A DNA stretch of 64,000 bases, taken from CAWCDJ01 sp963836015. GTDB lineage: Bacteria; Acidobacteriota; Terriglobia; Bryobacterales; Bryobacteraceae. Numbering within the stretch: position 1 is the first letter of the stretch; each line of letters opens with the position of its first letter. Below are positions 43,844 through 52,593 of the stretch, in pieces. Where the stretch lies: assembly GCA_963836015.1 (NCBI GenBank), contig CAWIIF010000004.1, positions 248,001 through 312,000 on the forward strand, read 5' to 3'. The notes beneath the pieces are model-generated. The model did no database searches, was not told where the DNA came from, and was given only the letters and a program-made list of their open reading frames with translations. The position numbers were made by a program, and so were the translations under genes.

Positions 43844-46800
43844 TTGCGAGCCAAGCTGTTTTTGGTGGTTTCTCTCTTGGTGATCTTCTGTACCGCGTTG
43901 ACGGCGCAGGAGTTCCGCTCCACGATCTCGGGCCACGTGTTGGATTCGAGCGGTGGAGCTGTGCCTGGAGCGAAAATCGAGGCGATCAACCAGGGCACCA
44001 ATGAGACGACGTCGGCAACCAGCGACGCGTCCGGTGCTTACACCATCCCGCTGTTGCGGCCAGGTAACTATAAGGTTACGGCCACGGCTGCGGGGTTCAA
44101 GACTTTCGTCAATGCCGGTGTTGTTGTTGAAGCGGCCCGCGCGATGGGTATCGATATTACGCTCGAAGTCGGCGCCGTTACCGAGAGTGTCGAAGTAACC
44201 GCGGACGCCGTCGCGCTCGAAACTCAGAGCGCCACGCGCAGCGGCCTGGTAACCGAAAAACAAGTGGCCGAAATGCCGCTGAATGCGCGCAACCCGTTCA
44301 TGCTGGGCGTCATGATGTCCGGCGTGAACTTCAACGGAGCGGCCATCTGGCAGCGCCCGTTCGATAACGGTGCAATCGCGCAATGGTCCATGAACGGCGG
44401 GCGCGACTCGTCGTCGGAATACACGCTGGACGGCGCTTCCAACGACGGCCAGATGGGCAGCAACAATATCGCCTACGTGCCGACGGTGGATGCCGTGCAA
44501 GAGTTCAACGTGATGGCCAACATCTACAACGCCGAATACGGCCACACCGGCAGCGGCATCATGAACGTGGTGCTCAAGAGCGGTACCCAGTCGCATCACG
44601 GGACCGCGTACGAGTTCATGCGCCGCACGCAATTGGATGCGAACACCTTCCAGAACAACGCGATCGCAGCGTCGGCTACGAATCCGACGGGCGGCGCCCC
44701 GAGGCCAAATCACTACCTCGATCAGTACGGCTTCGAGGTCGATGGTCCGGTTCTGATTCCGAAACTGCTCAAGAAAGACGCCCCAATCAAGCTGTTCTAT
44801 ATGGGCGCGTTCGAGAACTACCGGGAAGGCACGCCCAACCCGCTAATCGTCTCCTGGCCTCAACCCGAGATGCGCACCGGCGACTTCTCCAAAATGAAGG
44901 ACTCCGGCGGCCAGTTCATCCCGATTTACGACCCGTTCACCGCCACCTACGATGCCAGCGGCAACACGACGGGAGCGCGGCAGCCCTTCCCCGGTAACGT
45001 CATTCCGTCCACCCGGATCAATCCCATCGCGGCGGCAGTCAGCAAGTATATGCCGCTGCCGAACCAGGCGTCGCCTCCGAATTACCGGTACTCCACCAAC
45101 GACCTGTACCTTCCGTCGTATTTCGATAAGGACAAGTTTTACAACCTGATCCTGAAGTTCGACTGGAACTTCGGCGACAAAAACCGGGCATTCTTCCGGC
45201 ACGCGTCGAATGACCGCACCGAGGACCGCTCCACGAACGGCATCGACAACAAGCCCGGTACGGATGGACAGCAGCCGTTCCAGCGCATCAACGACGCGTA
45301 CGTCGCGGACTGGGTGGGCACCGTCTCTCCAACCTTTATCCTGAACGCCCGTGTCTCTTACAACCGATTCATCGAGAAGGGATACGGCGCCGCCAATACG
45401 AACTTCGACCTGACCAGCCTCGGGATTTCGTCCTCGTTGCTGAGCCAGTTGCCCAGCCCGGTGTACTTCGGCCGGTGGGATTTCGAAAACTATAACTCAC
45501 TGGGCCGCAGCCAGAGCAACAACTACTCGAATACCTACCAGTTGGCGTTCAGCGGGACTAAGGTTGCCGGTTCGCACACGTTTAAGGCCGGTATCGACGT
45601 CCGCCAGATCAACTATGAACTCCAGAACACCGGCAATATCCTGTACTACAACGGCAGGTCCACCTGGACACAGAATTCCTGGACCAGTGCCAACTCCAGT
45701 ACGGGAGACGGCTACGCTTCTTTCCTTCTCGGAATCGCGGGCGGTTCGGTCGATAATTTCAGCAGTTCCAATTATCCATTGTTCCCGTGGTGGAAGCAGA
45801 TGTACTATGCTCCCTACCTGACGGACGATTGGAAGGTTTCCCGGCGTCTCACTCTCAATCTGGGTGTGCGGTACGACCTGATGACGCCACAATACGAGAA
45901 GTGGAACCGCCAGAATGGCCCTTTCAATCCGACCATCGCAAGCCCGGTCGCTTCTCAAGTGGCAGCGAACGTTGCCGCCCTCGGTTCGGCCATTCCGGCT
46001 GACCTGCAATCGACTTATGCCAATCTCGCCAATCTCAAGGGCGGCATTAGCTTTGCCGGCGTAGGCGGAGTTGGCAGCACTCCCTGGCCGATCGACAAGA
46101 ACAATTTCCAGCCGCGAGTCGGCATCGCTTACCAGGTGAACGACAAGCTGGTGATCCGCAGCGGTTTCGGCGAGTACATGTCCAATCCGAGTAACGACTT
46201 CCAGCAGACCAACGGGTTCAGCACCAGCACCACGCTGGTCAACTCGACTGATGGCGGCCGGACTCCGATTGCCAATATCCTCTCGAATCCGTATCCGAAC
46301 GGCGTCCAGGTGCCTTCCGGGTCTTCCCGGGGCGCTGCGACGTTTGTCGGGAACAACCCGAGCTGGTTCGATCCGGGGTTTGTGGTACCCAGCGTCTGGC
46401 AGTTTTCGCTCGGCTTCCAATATCAGGTCAGGAAGGATGCGATGCTCGACGTTTCGTACGTCGGCAGCCGCAGCTATAACCTGAACATGAGCGCCGATTA
46501 CAACATCCCGAGCCTTGCCGTCCGCAAGACCTGCAACCTCCTGGAAGGCGGGCTCCCGGCGAATTGTGACAGAAGTGTTCCGAACCCCTTCAAAGGGATT
46601 GCGGCATTCAATGGAACCGGCTACTACACGGCCAACACCATCTCCTACTACCAGCTCATGCGCCCGTACCCGCAGTTCAGCGGCGTTCTTACGCAACTGG
46701 GCCGCAACGATTCCTGGATCAAGTACAACTCGCTCCAGATCAATTACAACTGGCGCACGCGCAGCGGCTTCACGCTGCTGGCGAACTACACCCTTTCCAA

Positions 46801-47530
46801 GCAGATGGAAGAGTGGGGATTCAACGACCGGTTTACGAATACGTATCAGGACGGGCCGTACTACCTCGACCGCCCGCAGGTCATCAAGATCACCCCGATC
46901 TATGACCTGCCGTTCGGAAAGGGCAAACGCTTCGGCGCGAATGCCAATGGGTTCGTTGACCGGCTGATCTCGGGTTGGGAACTCACGAGTTTCATCCTCG
47001 ACCCGCTTTCCGGGTATCCCGCCAACCTGCCGAGCAACGCGATCATGCTGAAAGATCCGCGGACGCCCGGCGGCGGCTTCACCGGCGACGTGAACTGGAA
47101 GGGCTATGCAGTCCGCGAGTGGAACCCCTGCGTGCTCCGGCAGTTCAACGACGGCTCGATCTCGCCCACACCCAACAGCCTCGCGCTCGGCTGCGGCACC
47201 AACTTTAGTTCCGGCAATTGGGGCAACTACGCCTGGCTCGAAACCGCCAGCTATGCTCCGCGCTATACCCCATATCGCTCGGGTAACATCCGCGTCCATC
47301 ACGCCGTTCAGATGGATATGTCGATCCTCAAGACTACGAGGATCAACGAGCGGATGCGGTTCCAATTCGGGTTCGAAGCATTCAACGTCCTGAACCACAA
47401 CTACTTCGGCCGCGATAACCTCAACACCGATCCCAACAACATCAACTTCGGCGCAGTGATCCCGTCAGTCGTATCGACGCAGAACATCCTGCCGAGGCAG
47501 ATCCAGGTCCGCTTTAAATTCTTCTGGTAG
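43844..47530 (+). CDS. Oar-like TonB-dependent receptor with carboxypeptidase regulatory domain
   Basis: A 1228-residue outer-membrane protein. Signal peptide (RAKLFLVVSLLVIFCTALTA), then a carboxypeptidase-regulatory-like beta domain (about 25-110; ISGHVLDSSGGAVPGAKIEA), a plug-type domain (NARNPFMLGVMMSG; STRSGL) and a long beta barrel ending in the aromatic QVRFKFFW expected of outer-membrane barrels. Such proteins are abundant in Acidobacteria and probably import large oligomers. TTG start with GGGGG ten bases before. A palindromic operator overlaps its promoter. Ligand unknown. Confidence 0.93.
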   Translation: MRAKLFLVVSLLVIFCTALTAQEFRSTISGHVLDSSGGAVPGAKIEAINQGTNETTSATSDASGAYTIPLLRPGNYKVTATAAGFKTFVNAGVVVEAARAMGIDITLEVGAVTESVEVTADAVALETQSATRSGLVTEKQVAEMPLNARNPFMLGVMMSGVNFNGAAIWQRPFDNGAIAQWSMNGGRDSSSEYTLDGASNDGQMGSNNIAYVPTVDAVQEFNVMANIYNAEYGHTGSGIMNVVLKSGTQSHHGTAYEFMRRTQLDANTFQNNAIAASATNPTGGAPRPNHYLDQYGFEVDGPVLIPKLLKKDAPIKLFYMGAFENYREGTPNPLIVSWPQPEMRTGDFSKMKDSGGQFIPIYDPFTATYDASGNTTGARQPFPGNVIPSTRINPIAAAVSKYMPLPNQASPPNYRYSTNDLYLPSYFDKDKFYNLILKFDWNFGDKNRAFFRHASNDRTEDRSTNGIDNKPGTDGQQPFQRINDAYVADWVGTVSPTFILNARVSYNRFIEKGYGAANTNFDLTSLGISSSLLSQLPSPVYFGRWDFENYNSLGRSQSNNYSNTYQLAFSGTKVAGSHTFKAGIDVRQINYELQNTGNILYYNGRSTWTQNSWTSANSSTGDGYASFLLGIAGGSVDNFSSSNYPLFPWWKQMYYAPYLTDDWKVSRRLTLNLGVRYDLMTPQYEKWNRQNGPFNPTIASPVASQVAANVAALGSAIPADLQSTYANLANLKGGISFAGVGGVGSTPWPIDKNNFQPRVGIAYQVNDKLVIRSGFGEYMSNPSNDFQQTNGFSTSTTLVNSTDGGRTPIANILSNPYPNGVQVPSGSSRGAATFVGNNPSWFDPGFVVPSVWQFSLGFQYQVRKDAMLDVSYVGSRSYNLNMSADYNIPSLAVRKTCNLLEGGLPANCDRSVPNPFKGIAAFNGTGYYTANTISYYQLMRPYPQFSGVLTQLGRNDSWIKYNSLQINYNWRTRSGFTLLANYTLSKQMEEWGFNDRFTNTYQDGPYYLDRPQVIKITPIYDLPFGKGKRFGANANGFVDRLISGWELTSFILDPLSGYPANLPSNAIMLKDPRTPGGGFTGDVNWKGYAVREWNPCVLRQFNDGSISPTPNSLALGCGTNFSSGNWGNYAWLETASYAPRYTPYRSGNIRVHHAVQMDMSILKTTRINERMRFQFGFEAFNVLNHNYFGRDNLNTDPNNINFGAVIPSVVSTQNILPRQIQVRFKFFW

Positions 47531-47578
47531 GATAGGCCTCCCGGCCTGTCCAGCCGGCCCGGCCATGCCGGGACGGCC
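47530..47578 (+). repeat. Dispersed GGCC hairpin repeat, copy 2
   Basis: Begins with the last base of the receptor stop: GGATAGGCCTCCCGGCCTGTCC can fold as GGATAGGCC-TCCC-GGCCTGTCC, followed by CCCGGCCATGCCGGG, itself a small hairpin. Similar to 43608-43661; shorter relatives at 51475 and 60033. Confidence 0.65.
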
Positions 47579-47587
47579 GGTTTCATA

Positions 47588-47624
47588 GAGGCAGGATAGG
47601 CGGCCGAAAGGCCTATCCTGCCTC
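47588..47624 (+). terminator. Hairpin after first Oar-like gene
   Basis: GAGGCAGGATAGGC (47588-47601) and GCCTATCCTGCCTC (47611-47624) form a perfect 14-bp stem with a nine-base loop, 58 bases after the stop. No T-tract follows, so it may be a terminator of weak type or a 3'-end stabiliser. Its arm GGATAGGC repeats the start of the neighbouring dispersed repeat. Confidence 0.5.
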
Positions 47625-47851
47625 TCCTTCACGGAGACTATATCGCTCGCCTTCGCCAGCGAACCCCGCCGAGTCACGGTTAGTCGAGCCAACTCCTCCC
47701 CGTCTTTCAGTTCCCCAGCCTTGACCGTCCCCTGCGCGCCTGTGCCCTTCTTCGGCGAGCTCCGAGAGCCACAGAGGCGACAGCCATTTAGGCTAAAGTT
47801 CGCATCCACAACAAATTAGCGTGTAGCGGCACTCCTCCGGGCAGAAAATGC

Positions 47852-47879
47852 TTGCGTCCCCTGATGGATCTGATATAAT
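47852..47879 (+). promoter_or_regulatory. Promoter of the second Oar-like gene
   Basis: TTGCGT (47852-47857), 16 bases, TATAAT (47874-47879): a consensus -10 and the same -35 hexamer as the first Oar-like gene. The ATG is 72 bases beyond the -10. Confidence 0.7.
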
Positions 47880-47951
47880 TCTCCCAATTTTTGAAAGCAT
47901 TCAAATTTCCAGGGTGGTATCACGTAACGAGTCGAAACGAGAGGGGATACA

Positions 47952-50900
47952 ATGCAAAAATTGACCATGCAAGTCATGGCGGCCGCGCTGCTTTCCGCCA
48001 GCTTCCTCTATGGCCAACAGATATCGGGATCGATCACTGGTGTGGTGAAAGACAGCCAGCAGGCTGCCGTCGCCGGCGCCAAAGTAAGCATCAACAACCA
48101 GGAGCAGGGAACCACGCGCGACGCTACTACCGCGCCCGATGGCTCCTTCGTATTTACCCAGTTGCAGCCCGGCAGCTACACCATTGCGGTGGAGGCGACC
48201 GGGTTCAAGAAGTTTGAACAGAAAGACGTCCGCGTGTTTGCAAACGACCGCCTGAGTCTGGGCGATGTCGTCCTGAGCGTTGGCGCCCTCACTGAAACGG
48301 TTACGGTCGAGGCGCAGAGCGACACCGTGCAGGCATCGAGCGCGGAACGCGCAGGCGTGCTGACCGGGCGGCAGGTGACGGAGTTGGCCGAGAACGGGCG
48401 CAGCCTGTTCGACCTGACGCGCGTGCTGCCGGGCGTTGTGTACACCGGCGGCCTCGGCGGAATCCAGGCCAATGGCAATCGCGGAAACCAGAATAACTTC
48501 ACGCTGGACGGCGTGACCAACGTCGATACGGGCTCGAACGGCGGCACTCTGGCCACCACGAACATCGACATGATCGCCGAGATGAAGGTGATCACCAACT
48601 CGCAGCCCGCGGAGTTCGGCCGGTCTTCGGGAGCCCAGATCGAAGTCGTAACCAAGGGCGGAACGAAAGACTTCCACGGAACCGGGTATTTCTTCCACCG
48701 GCACGAAGACCTGAACGCCAATTCCTGGCGTAATAATGTGGACGGCCGCAAGAAGGACTACTACCGGTACAACACCGCCGGCTTCAACATCGGCGGTCCC
48801 GCGTACATCCCGGGAAAGTTCAACCGGAACAAGGAAAAGCTGTTCTTCTTCATGGGCATCGAATGGCAGAAGCAGTTGGTGCCGCAGGGACTGCACAACG
48901 TTACGGTGCCCACCGCGCTCGAGCGCGCGGGTGATTTCTCCCAGACCCATGACGGCGGCGGCGCCCCGGTCATAATTTTCGATCCGGCCAACGGCAAGCA
49001 GCCCTTCCCCGGCAACGTCATCCCCAAGAGCCGCTTCAACGCGGACGGCGCCAAGATCCTGAACTGGTATCCCCTGCCCAACGCCGCCGGCGTCGATCCC
49101 TCGTACAACTACCAGACCTCCAATTCCAACACCTACCCCCGGCGCGAGGAGATCTACCGCGGCGACTACAACATCAACGACAAGTGGAAGGCCTACGCGC
49201 GTTACATCCGCAACAAAGACGAAACCAGCATGGCGTACGGCCAGTGGAATGCCAGCTACAACATTCCCTTCGGCCCGATGAGCTTTGGCGCTCCCGGGTG
49301 GTCGTTCGTGTCGAACGTGACCACGATCATCAACCCCACGCTGACGAACGAGTTCGTATTCGGTTCTTCGCGCAACGATCTCCACATCACGCCGATCACC
49401 GACGCGTTCAACGCCAGCAAAGTCGGGGTCTCCTATACCATGCCGTTCCCCGATGCCGACAAGCTGAAACTGGTCCAGAACTGGAATTTCGGCGGCGTCT
49501 CCAACGGCCCGACCACCGGTTTTGCCGGCACGCCCTTCCTGAACTTCAACCACACCTACGACATCACCGATAGCGTCGCGAAGGTCCACGACACCCACAC
49601 CATCAAGGGCGGCATTTACATGCATAAGAGCCTCAAAGACCAGACGGCCTTTACCTCGGTGAACGGGATCATCAATTTCGACCGCGATACCAACAATCCG
49701 CTCGACAGTAACTGGGCTTTCTCGAATGCGCTGCTCGGGAACTATGACACCCTGCAGCAGTCCAATCAGGTGCTGAACGGCCAATACCGCTCGTGGAACG
49801 TCGAATGGTACGTGCAGGATAACTGGCGAATAACTCCGAAACTAACCCTCGAGTACGGCATGCGATTCTACTGGGTGCAGCCCCAGTACGACAAGGCTCT
49901 CCAGACTTCCGCATGGAACCCCGGACTGTACAACTCGTCCTCGCAGGCCGTGCTGCGGACCGCGGGCCTCGATTCCAACGGCAACCGCGTCTCCATCAAT
50001 CCTCTCACCGGTGAGGTCGGACCAGCCGCGCTGATCGGCTCGATCGTCAACAACGGCAAGGGATTTGTGAACGGTGTGTACGCCAACGGGATGGGCCAGG
50101 CCGGAAAGAACGGCTATCCCAAGGGCTTGATGCAGGACCGCGGTATTCAGTACGCACCCCGCGTCGGCATAGCCTACCAGTTCGATTCGAAGACCGTGAT
50201 CCGAGCCGGCGGCGGCGTCTTCTACGACCGCCTGCAAGGCAACCCTGTGTTCGACATGCTGCCGAACCCGCCATCCACGATCATTCCGAAGTTCTATTAC
50301 GGCAACCTGGCATCGATCCCGCCTGCCTCGGCCGGCACCTTCTTCCCGGCCGGCGTGGTGGGCTTCGACGAGGGCGGCAAAATTCCGACGACCTACAACT
50401 GGAACCTGACCATCCAGCGCCAGTTGCCGTTCGACCTCCTTCTCGACGTCGGCTATGTCGGTTCCTCTTCGAACCACAACCTTTACCGCGTGAATCAGAA
50501 TGCGATCCCGCTGGGCGCCGCGTGGCTGCCCCAGAACCAGGATCCGCTCAACGCCAATCCCAAGTTCGACGGCACCACTTCCAACCAGCCGAACTTCTAC
50601 CGGCCTTACCTCGGCTATACGAATACCACCGACTACGGATTCGGAGCCAACTCGAACTACAACTCCCTGCAGGTGGCGGCACACCGCCGCTTCGGCCGGA
50701 ACTTCACGTTCGATATGGCTTACACCTGGTCGAAGGTGATGGGGACCGCGAACGATGATGGCGTCAACGTCAACCCGTTCAATGCCCGCGTGGCCGAGTA
50801 CGGCCCGCTCTTCTACGATCACACTCACGTGCTGGTATTCAACTACGTCTACAACCTGCCGAGCTTCGTGAAGTCCAAATCGGTGGCGGGAAAGGTAGGC

Positions 50901-51434
50901 GGATTGATCGCCAACGAGTGGCAGATCTCGGGCATCACCACCTTTCAGACAGGGCAGCCGGATAACCTCTCGTTCTCGATCAGCGGCATCGGCAACCTCA
51001 ACGAGCGCTACACCGGCTCGCCGGATGTCGGCCCGCGCGTCGTGATGACGGGATCCCCCAGCTATCCCAAGAGCATCTACCAGTGGATGAATCCTGGGAT
51101 TCTCGCGCTTCCCGCGGTGAAGGGCAGCGCGGGCTTCGATTCCGCGCCCCGCTCCATCCGGCGGCCCGGCGACAACGATTTCGACATCTCGATCTTCAAG
51201 AACATCCCGCTGCCGCGGGAAGGAATGAAGATCCAGTTGCGCGTGGAAATGTTCAACGCGTTCAACCACGCTCGCTTCAACGACTTCAACCGCAGTGCGC
51301 AGTTCAACCAGGCCGGCCAGCTCATCAACACGCCGAGCGCGCTGGGCGGCACGGGCGGACGGTTCGGATTCGGCGCCCTTACCGGGACGGCCGATCCGCG
51401 CCGCATTCAGCTCGCGGCGAAGTTTTACTTCTGA
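47952..51434 (+). CDS. Oar-like TonB-dependent receptor with carboxypeptidase regulatory domain
   Basis: A 1160-residue outer-membrane receptor. Signal peptide (KLTMQVMAAALLSASFLYGQ), carboxypeptidase-regulatory-like domain (ISGSITGVVKDSQQAAVAGA; TTRDATTAPDGSFVF), plug region (NRGNQNNFTLDGVTNVDTGS), and a barrel ending in QLAAKFYF. It differs clearly in sequence from the 1228-residue copy upstream, so they are old paralogs rather than a fresh duplication. GAGAGGGG lies about eight bases before the ATG. A TPR protein and a CRTAC1 protein follow on the same strand and may act with it. Confidence 0.93.
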   Translation: MQKLTMQVMAAALLSASFLYGQQISGSITGVVKDSQQAAVAGAKVSINNQEQGTTRDATTAPDGSFVFTQLQPGSYTIAVEATGFKKFEQKDVRVFANDRLSLGDVVLSVGALTETVTVEAQSDTVQASSAERAGVLTGRQVTELAENGRSLFDLTRVLPGVVYTGGLGGIQANGNRGNQNNFTLDGVTNVDTGSNGGTLATTNIDMIAEMKVITNSQPAEFGRSSGAQIEVVTKGGTKDFHGTGYFFHRHEDLNANSWRNNVDGRKKDYYRYNTAGFNIGGPAYIPGKFNRNKEKLFFFMGIEWQKQLVPQGLHNVTVPTALERAGDFSQTHDGGGAPVIIFDPANGKQPFPGNVIPKSRFNADGAKILNWYPLPNAAGVDPSYNYQTSNSNTYPRREEIYRGDYNINDKWKAYARYIRNKDETSMAYGQWNASYNIPFGPMSFGAPGWSFVSNVTTIINPTLTNEFVFGSSRNDLHITPITDAFNASKVGVSYTMPFPDADKLKLVQNWNFGGVSNGPTTGFAGTPFLNFNHTYDITDSVAKVHDTHTIKGGIYMHKSLKDQTAFTSVNGIINFDRDTNNPLDSNWAFSNALLGNYDTLQQSNQVLNGQYRSWNVEWYVQDNWRITPKLTLEYGMRFYWVQPQYDKALQTSAWNPGLYNSSSQAVLRTAGLDSNGNRVSINPLTGEVGPAALIGSIVNNGKGFVNGVYANGMGQAGKNGYPKGLMQDRGIQYAPRVGIAYQFDSKTVIRAGGGVFYDRLQGNPVFDMLPNPPSTIIPKFYYGNLASIPPASAGTFFPAGVVGFDEGGKIPTTYNWNLTIQRQLPFDLLLDVGYVGSSSNHNLYRVNQNAIPLGAAWLPQNQDPLNANPKFDGTTSNQPNFYRPYLGYTNTTDYGFGANSNYNSLQVAAHRRFGRNFTFDMAYTWSKVMGTANDDGVNVNPFNARVAEYGPLFYDHTHVLVFNYVYNLPSFVKSKSVAGKVGGLIANEWQISGITTFQTGQPDNLSFSISGIGNLNERYTGSPDVGPRVVMTGSPSYPKSIYQWMNPGILALPAVKGSAGFDSAPRSIRRPGDNDFDISIFKNIPLPREGMKIQLRVEMFNAFNHARFNDFNRSAQFNQAGQLINTPSALGGTGGRFGFGALTGTADPRRIQLAAKFYF

Positions 51435-51449
51435 GTATACTGGGCGTGG

Positions 51450-52593
51450 ATGCCATTTCCGCGCATTCTTCAGTGGGGCGGGCCTCCTGGCCTGCCCCTT
51501 CTTATTGTCGGACTGCTTTTCGCGTCGCCGCAGAACCTGCTCGATACCGGCCGCCAGGCCCTGCAGGCCGGTGACCTCGCCCGCGCAGAGAAGACCTTCC
51601 GCGACTACCTTCAGGAACACCCCAATTCGGCCGAGGCCCTGTCCAATCTCGGGGCCATCTCCGCGCGGCGCGAGCAGTTTCGGGAGGCCGTCAGCCTCTA
51701 CCAGAAGGCCCTCAAGGCCGATCCCCAGCTCGTGCCCGTTCATTTCAACCTGGCGATTGCGCTGGGCCGGCTCAGTGAATATGATGCGGCGGCGCGCCAT
51801 CTTCGCATCTTTCTCAAATCCTATCCGCAGGAGCCCCGGGCGCACCAGTTGCTCGGGCTGTGCCTGACGGAGGTAGGCGATTCTCGCAGCCGCCATCCCG
51901 GAGTTGGAGTCGTCATACAAGCTGAACCCGCGGGACACCAGCATCCTCTATTCCCTGGCCTACGCGAACGCGCGCGCCGGAGATGCGGATCGCGCCGCGG
52001 ACCTGCTGCGCCGTTCGGAAGCCGACCCGGCACAGGCGAAATTGATCGAAGGCCTCATCGAATACCGGCGCGGGCGGTTCCCCGAAGCGAAGGTATTGTT
52101 CCAGGCGGTCCTTGCGCTGAAGCCGGACAATGCCCCCGCCATCACCGCTTTGGGGCGGCTGGAGCTCCTGGACCACCACGACTCCGAAGCGATCCGGCTG
52201 TTGGAGCGCGCCACTCGCATGAACCCTTCCGACGCCGAATCGACCTATCAGCTTGGCGTCCTCTACGACCGCAACGATCGAACCGACGAGGGCACCCGCA
52301 TGCTCAAGCGCGCCATCATGCTGCGCGCCAACTATCCCGACCCGCACTATCAGTTGGGCCGCATCGCATTCGCCCGCAAAGACTACAAGGGCGCCCAGAC
52401 CGAGTTGGAGCTGGCGCGCCGCCTTCTGCCCGACCAGGAGGCCATCCGCCTGCTGCTGGGCCGAACCTACCAGGCATTAGGCCGCGAGGCCGACGCCAAA
52501 GCCGAGTTCGCCGAAGTGCGCCGGCTCAAGGCCGCCGTCATCGAGCGCGATCGCCAGCGCGTCGAATCCGATGAACTCATGAAACAACCATGA
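51450..52593 (+). CDS. TPR-repeat protein (frameshifted)
   Basis: Reads as a 380-residue protein if one base is removed near 51875-51881. Signal-peptide-like start (LPLLIVGLLFASPQN), then TPR units such as ALQAGDLARAEKTFRDYLQE and AVSLYQKALKADPQLVPVHF; after LCLTEVG the frame changes and resumes with AAAIPELESSYKLNPRDTS and further TPRs to the end. The N-terminal codons overlie a GGCC hairpin repeat (51475-51498). It starts 15 bases after the receptor gene and overlaps the CRTAC1 start by four, a common arrangement in Acidobacteria. TPRs mediate protein contacts. Confidence 0.8.
51475..51498 (+). repeat. Dispersed GGCC hairpin repeat, copy 3 (inside coding sequence)
   Basis: GGGGCGGGCC-TCCT-GGCCTGCCCC, a near-perfect hairpin with the same core as the copies at 43608, 47530 and 60033. 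Here it lies in the first codons of the TPR protein, encoding WGGPPGLP. Confidence 0.55.

Larger units (their letters stand above)
47531..47951. other. Intergenic region between the two Oar-like genes
   Basis: 421 bases. It holds the GGCC repeat, a long perfect hairpin (47588-47624) and a promoter (47852-47879). A minus-strand frame of 114 codons (47465-47809) crosses it and runs into the end of the first receptor gene; it has two N-terminal cysteines (CRLC) but is of doubtful coding status. Confidence 0.55.

Noticed and set aside
45497..47398. Long minus-strand open frame of 633 codons opposite the first Oar-like gene
   Set aside because: Antisense shadow of the receptor; no start site, no family-like motifs, and composition typical of GC-rich antisense frames. 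The same applies to the long frames opposite the second receptor, the ADOP genes and the BNR-repeat gene.
43844..51434. Recent tandem duplication of the two Oar-like genes
   Set aside because: The two proteins share layout but differ in length and in most local sequence, so they are diverged paralogs.
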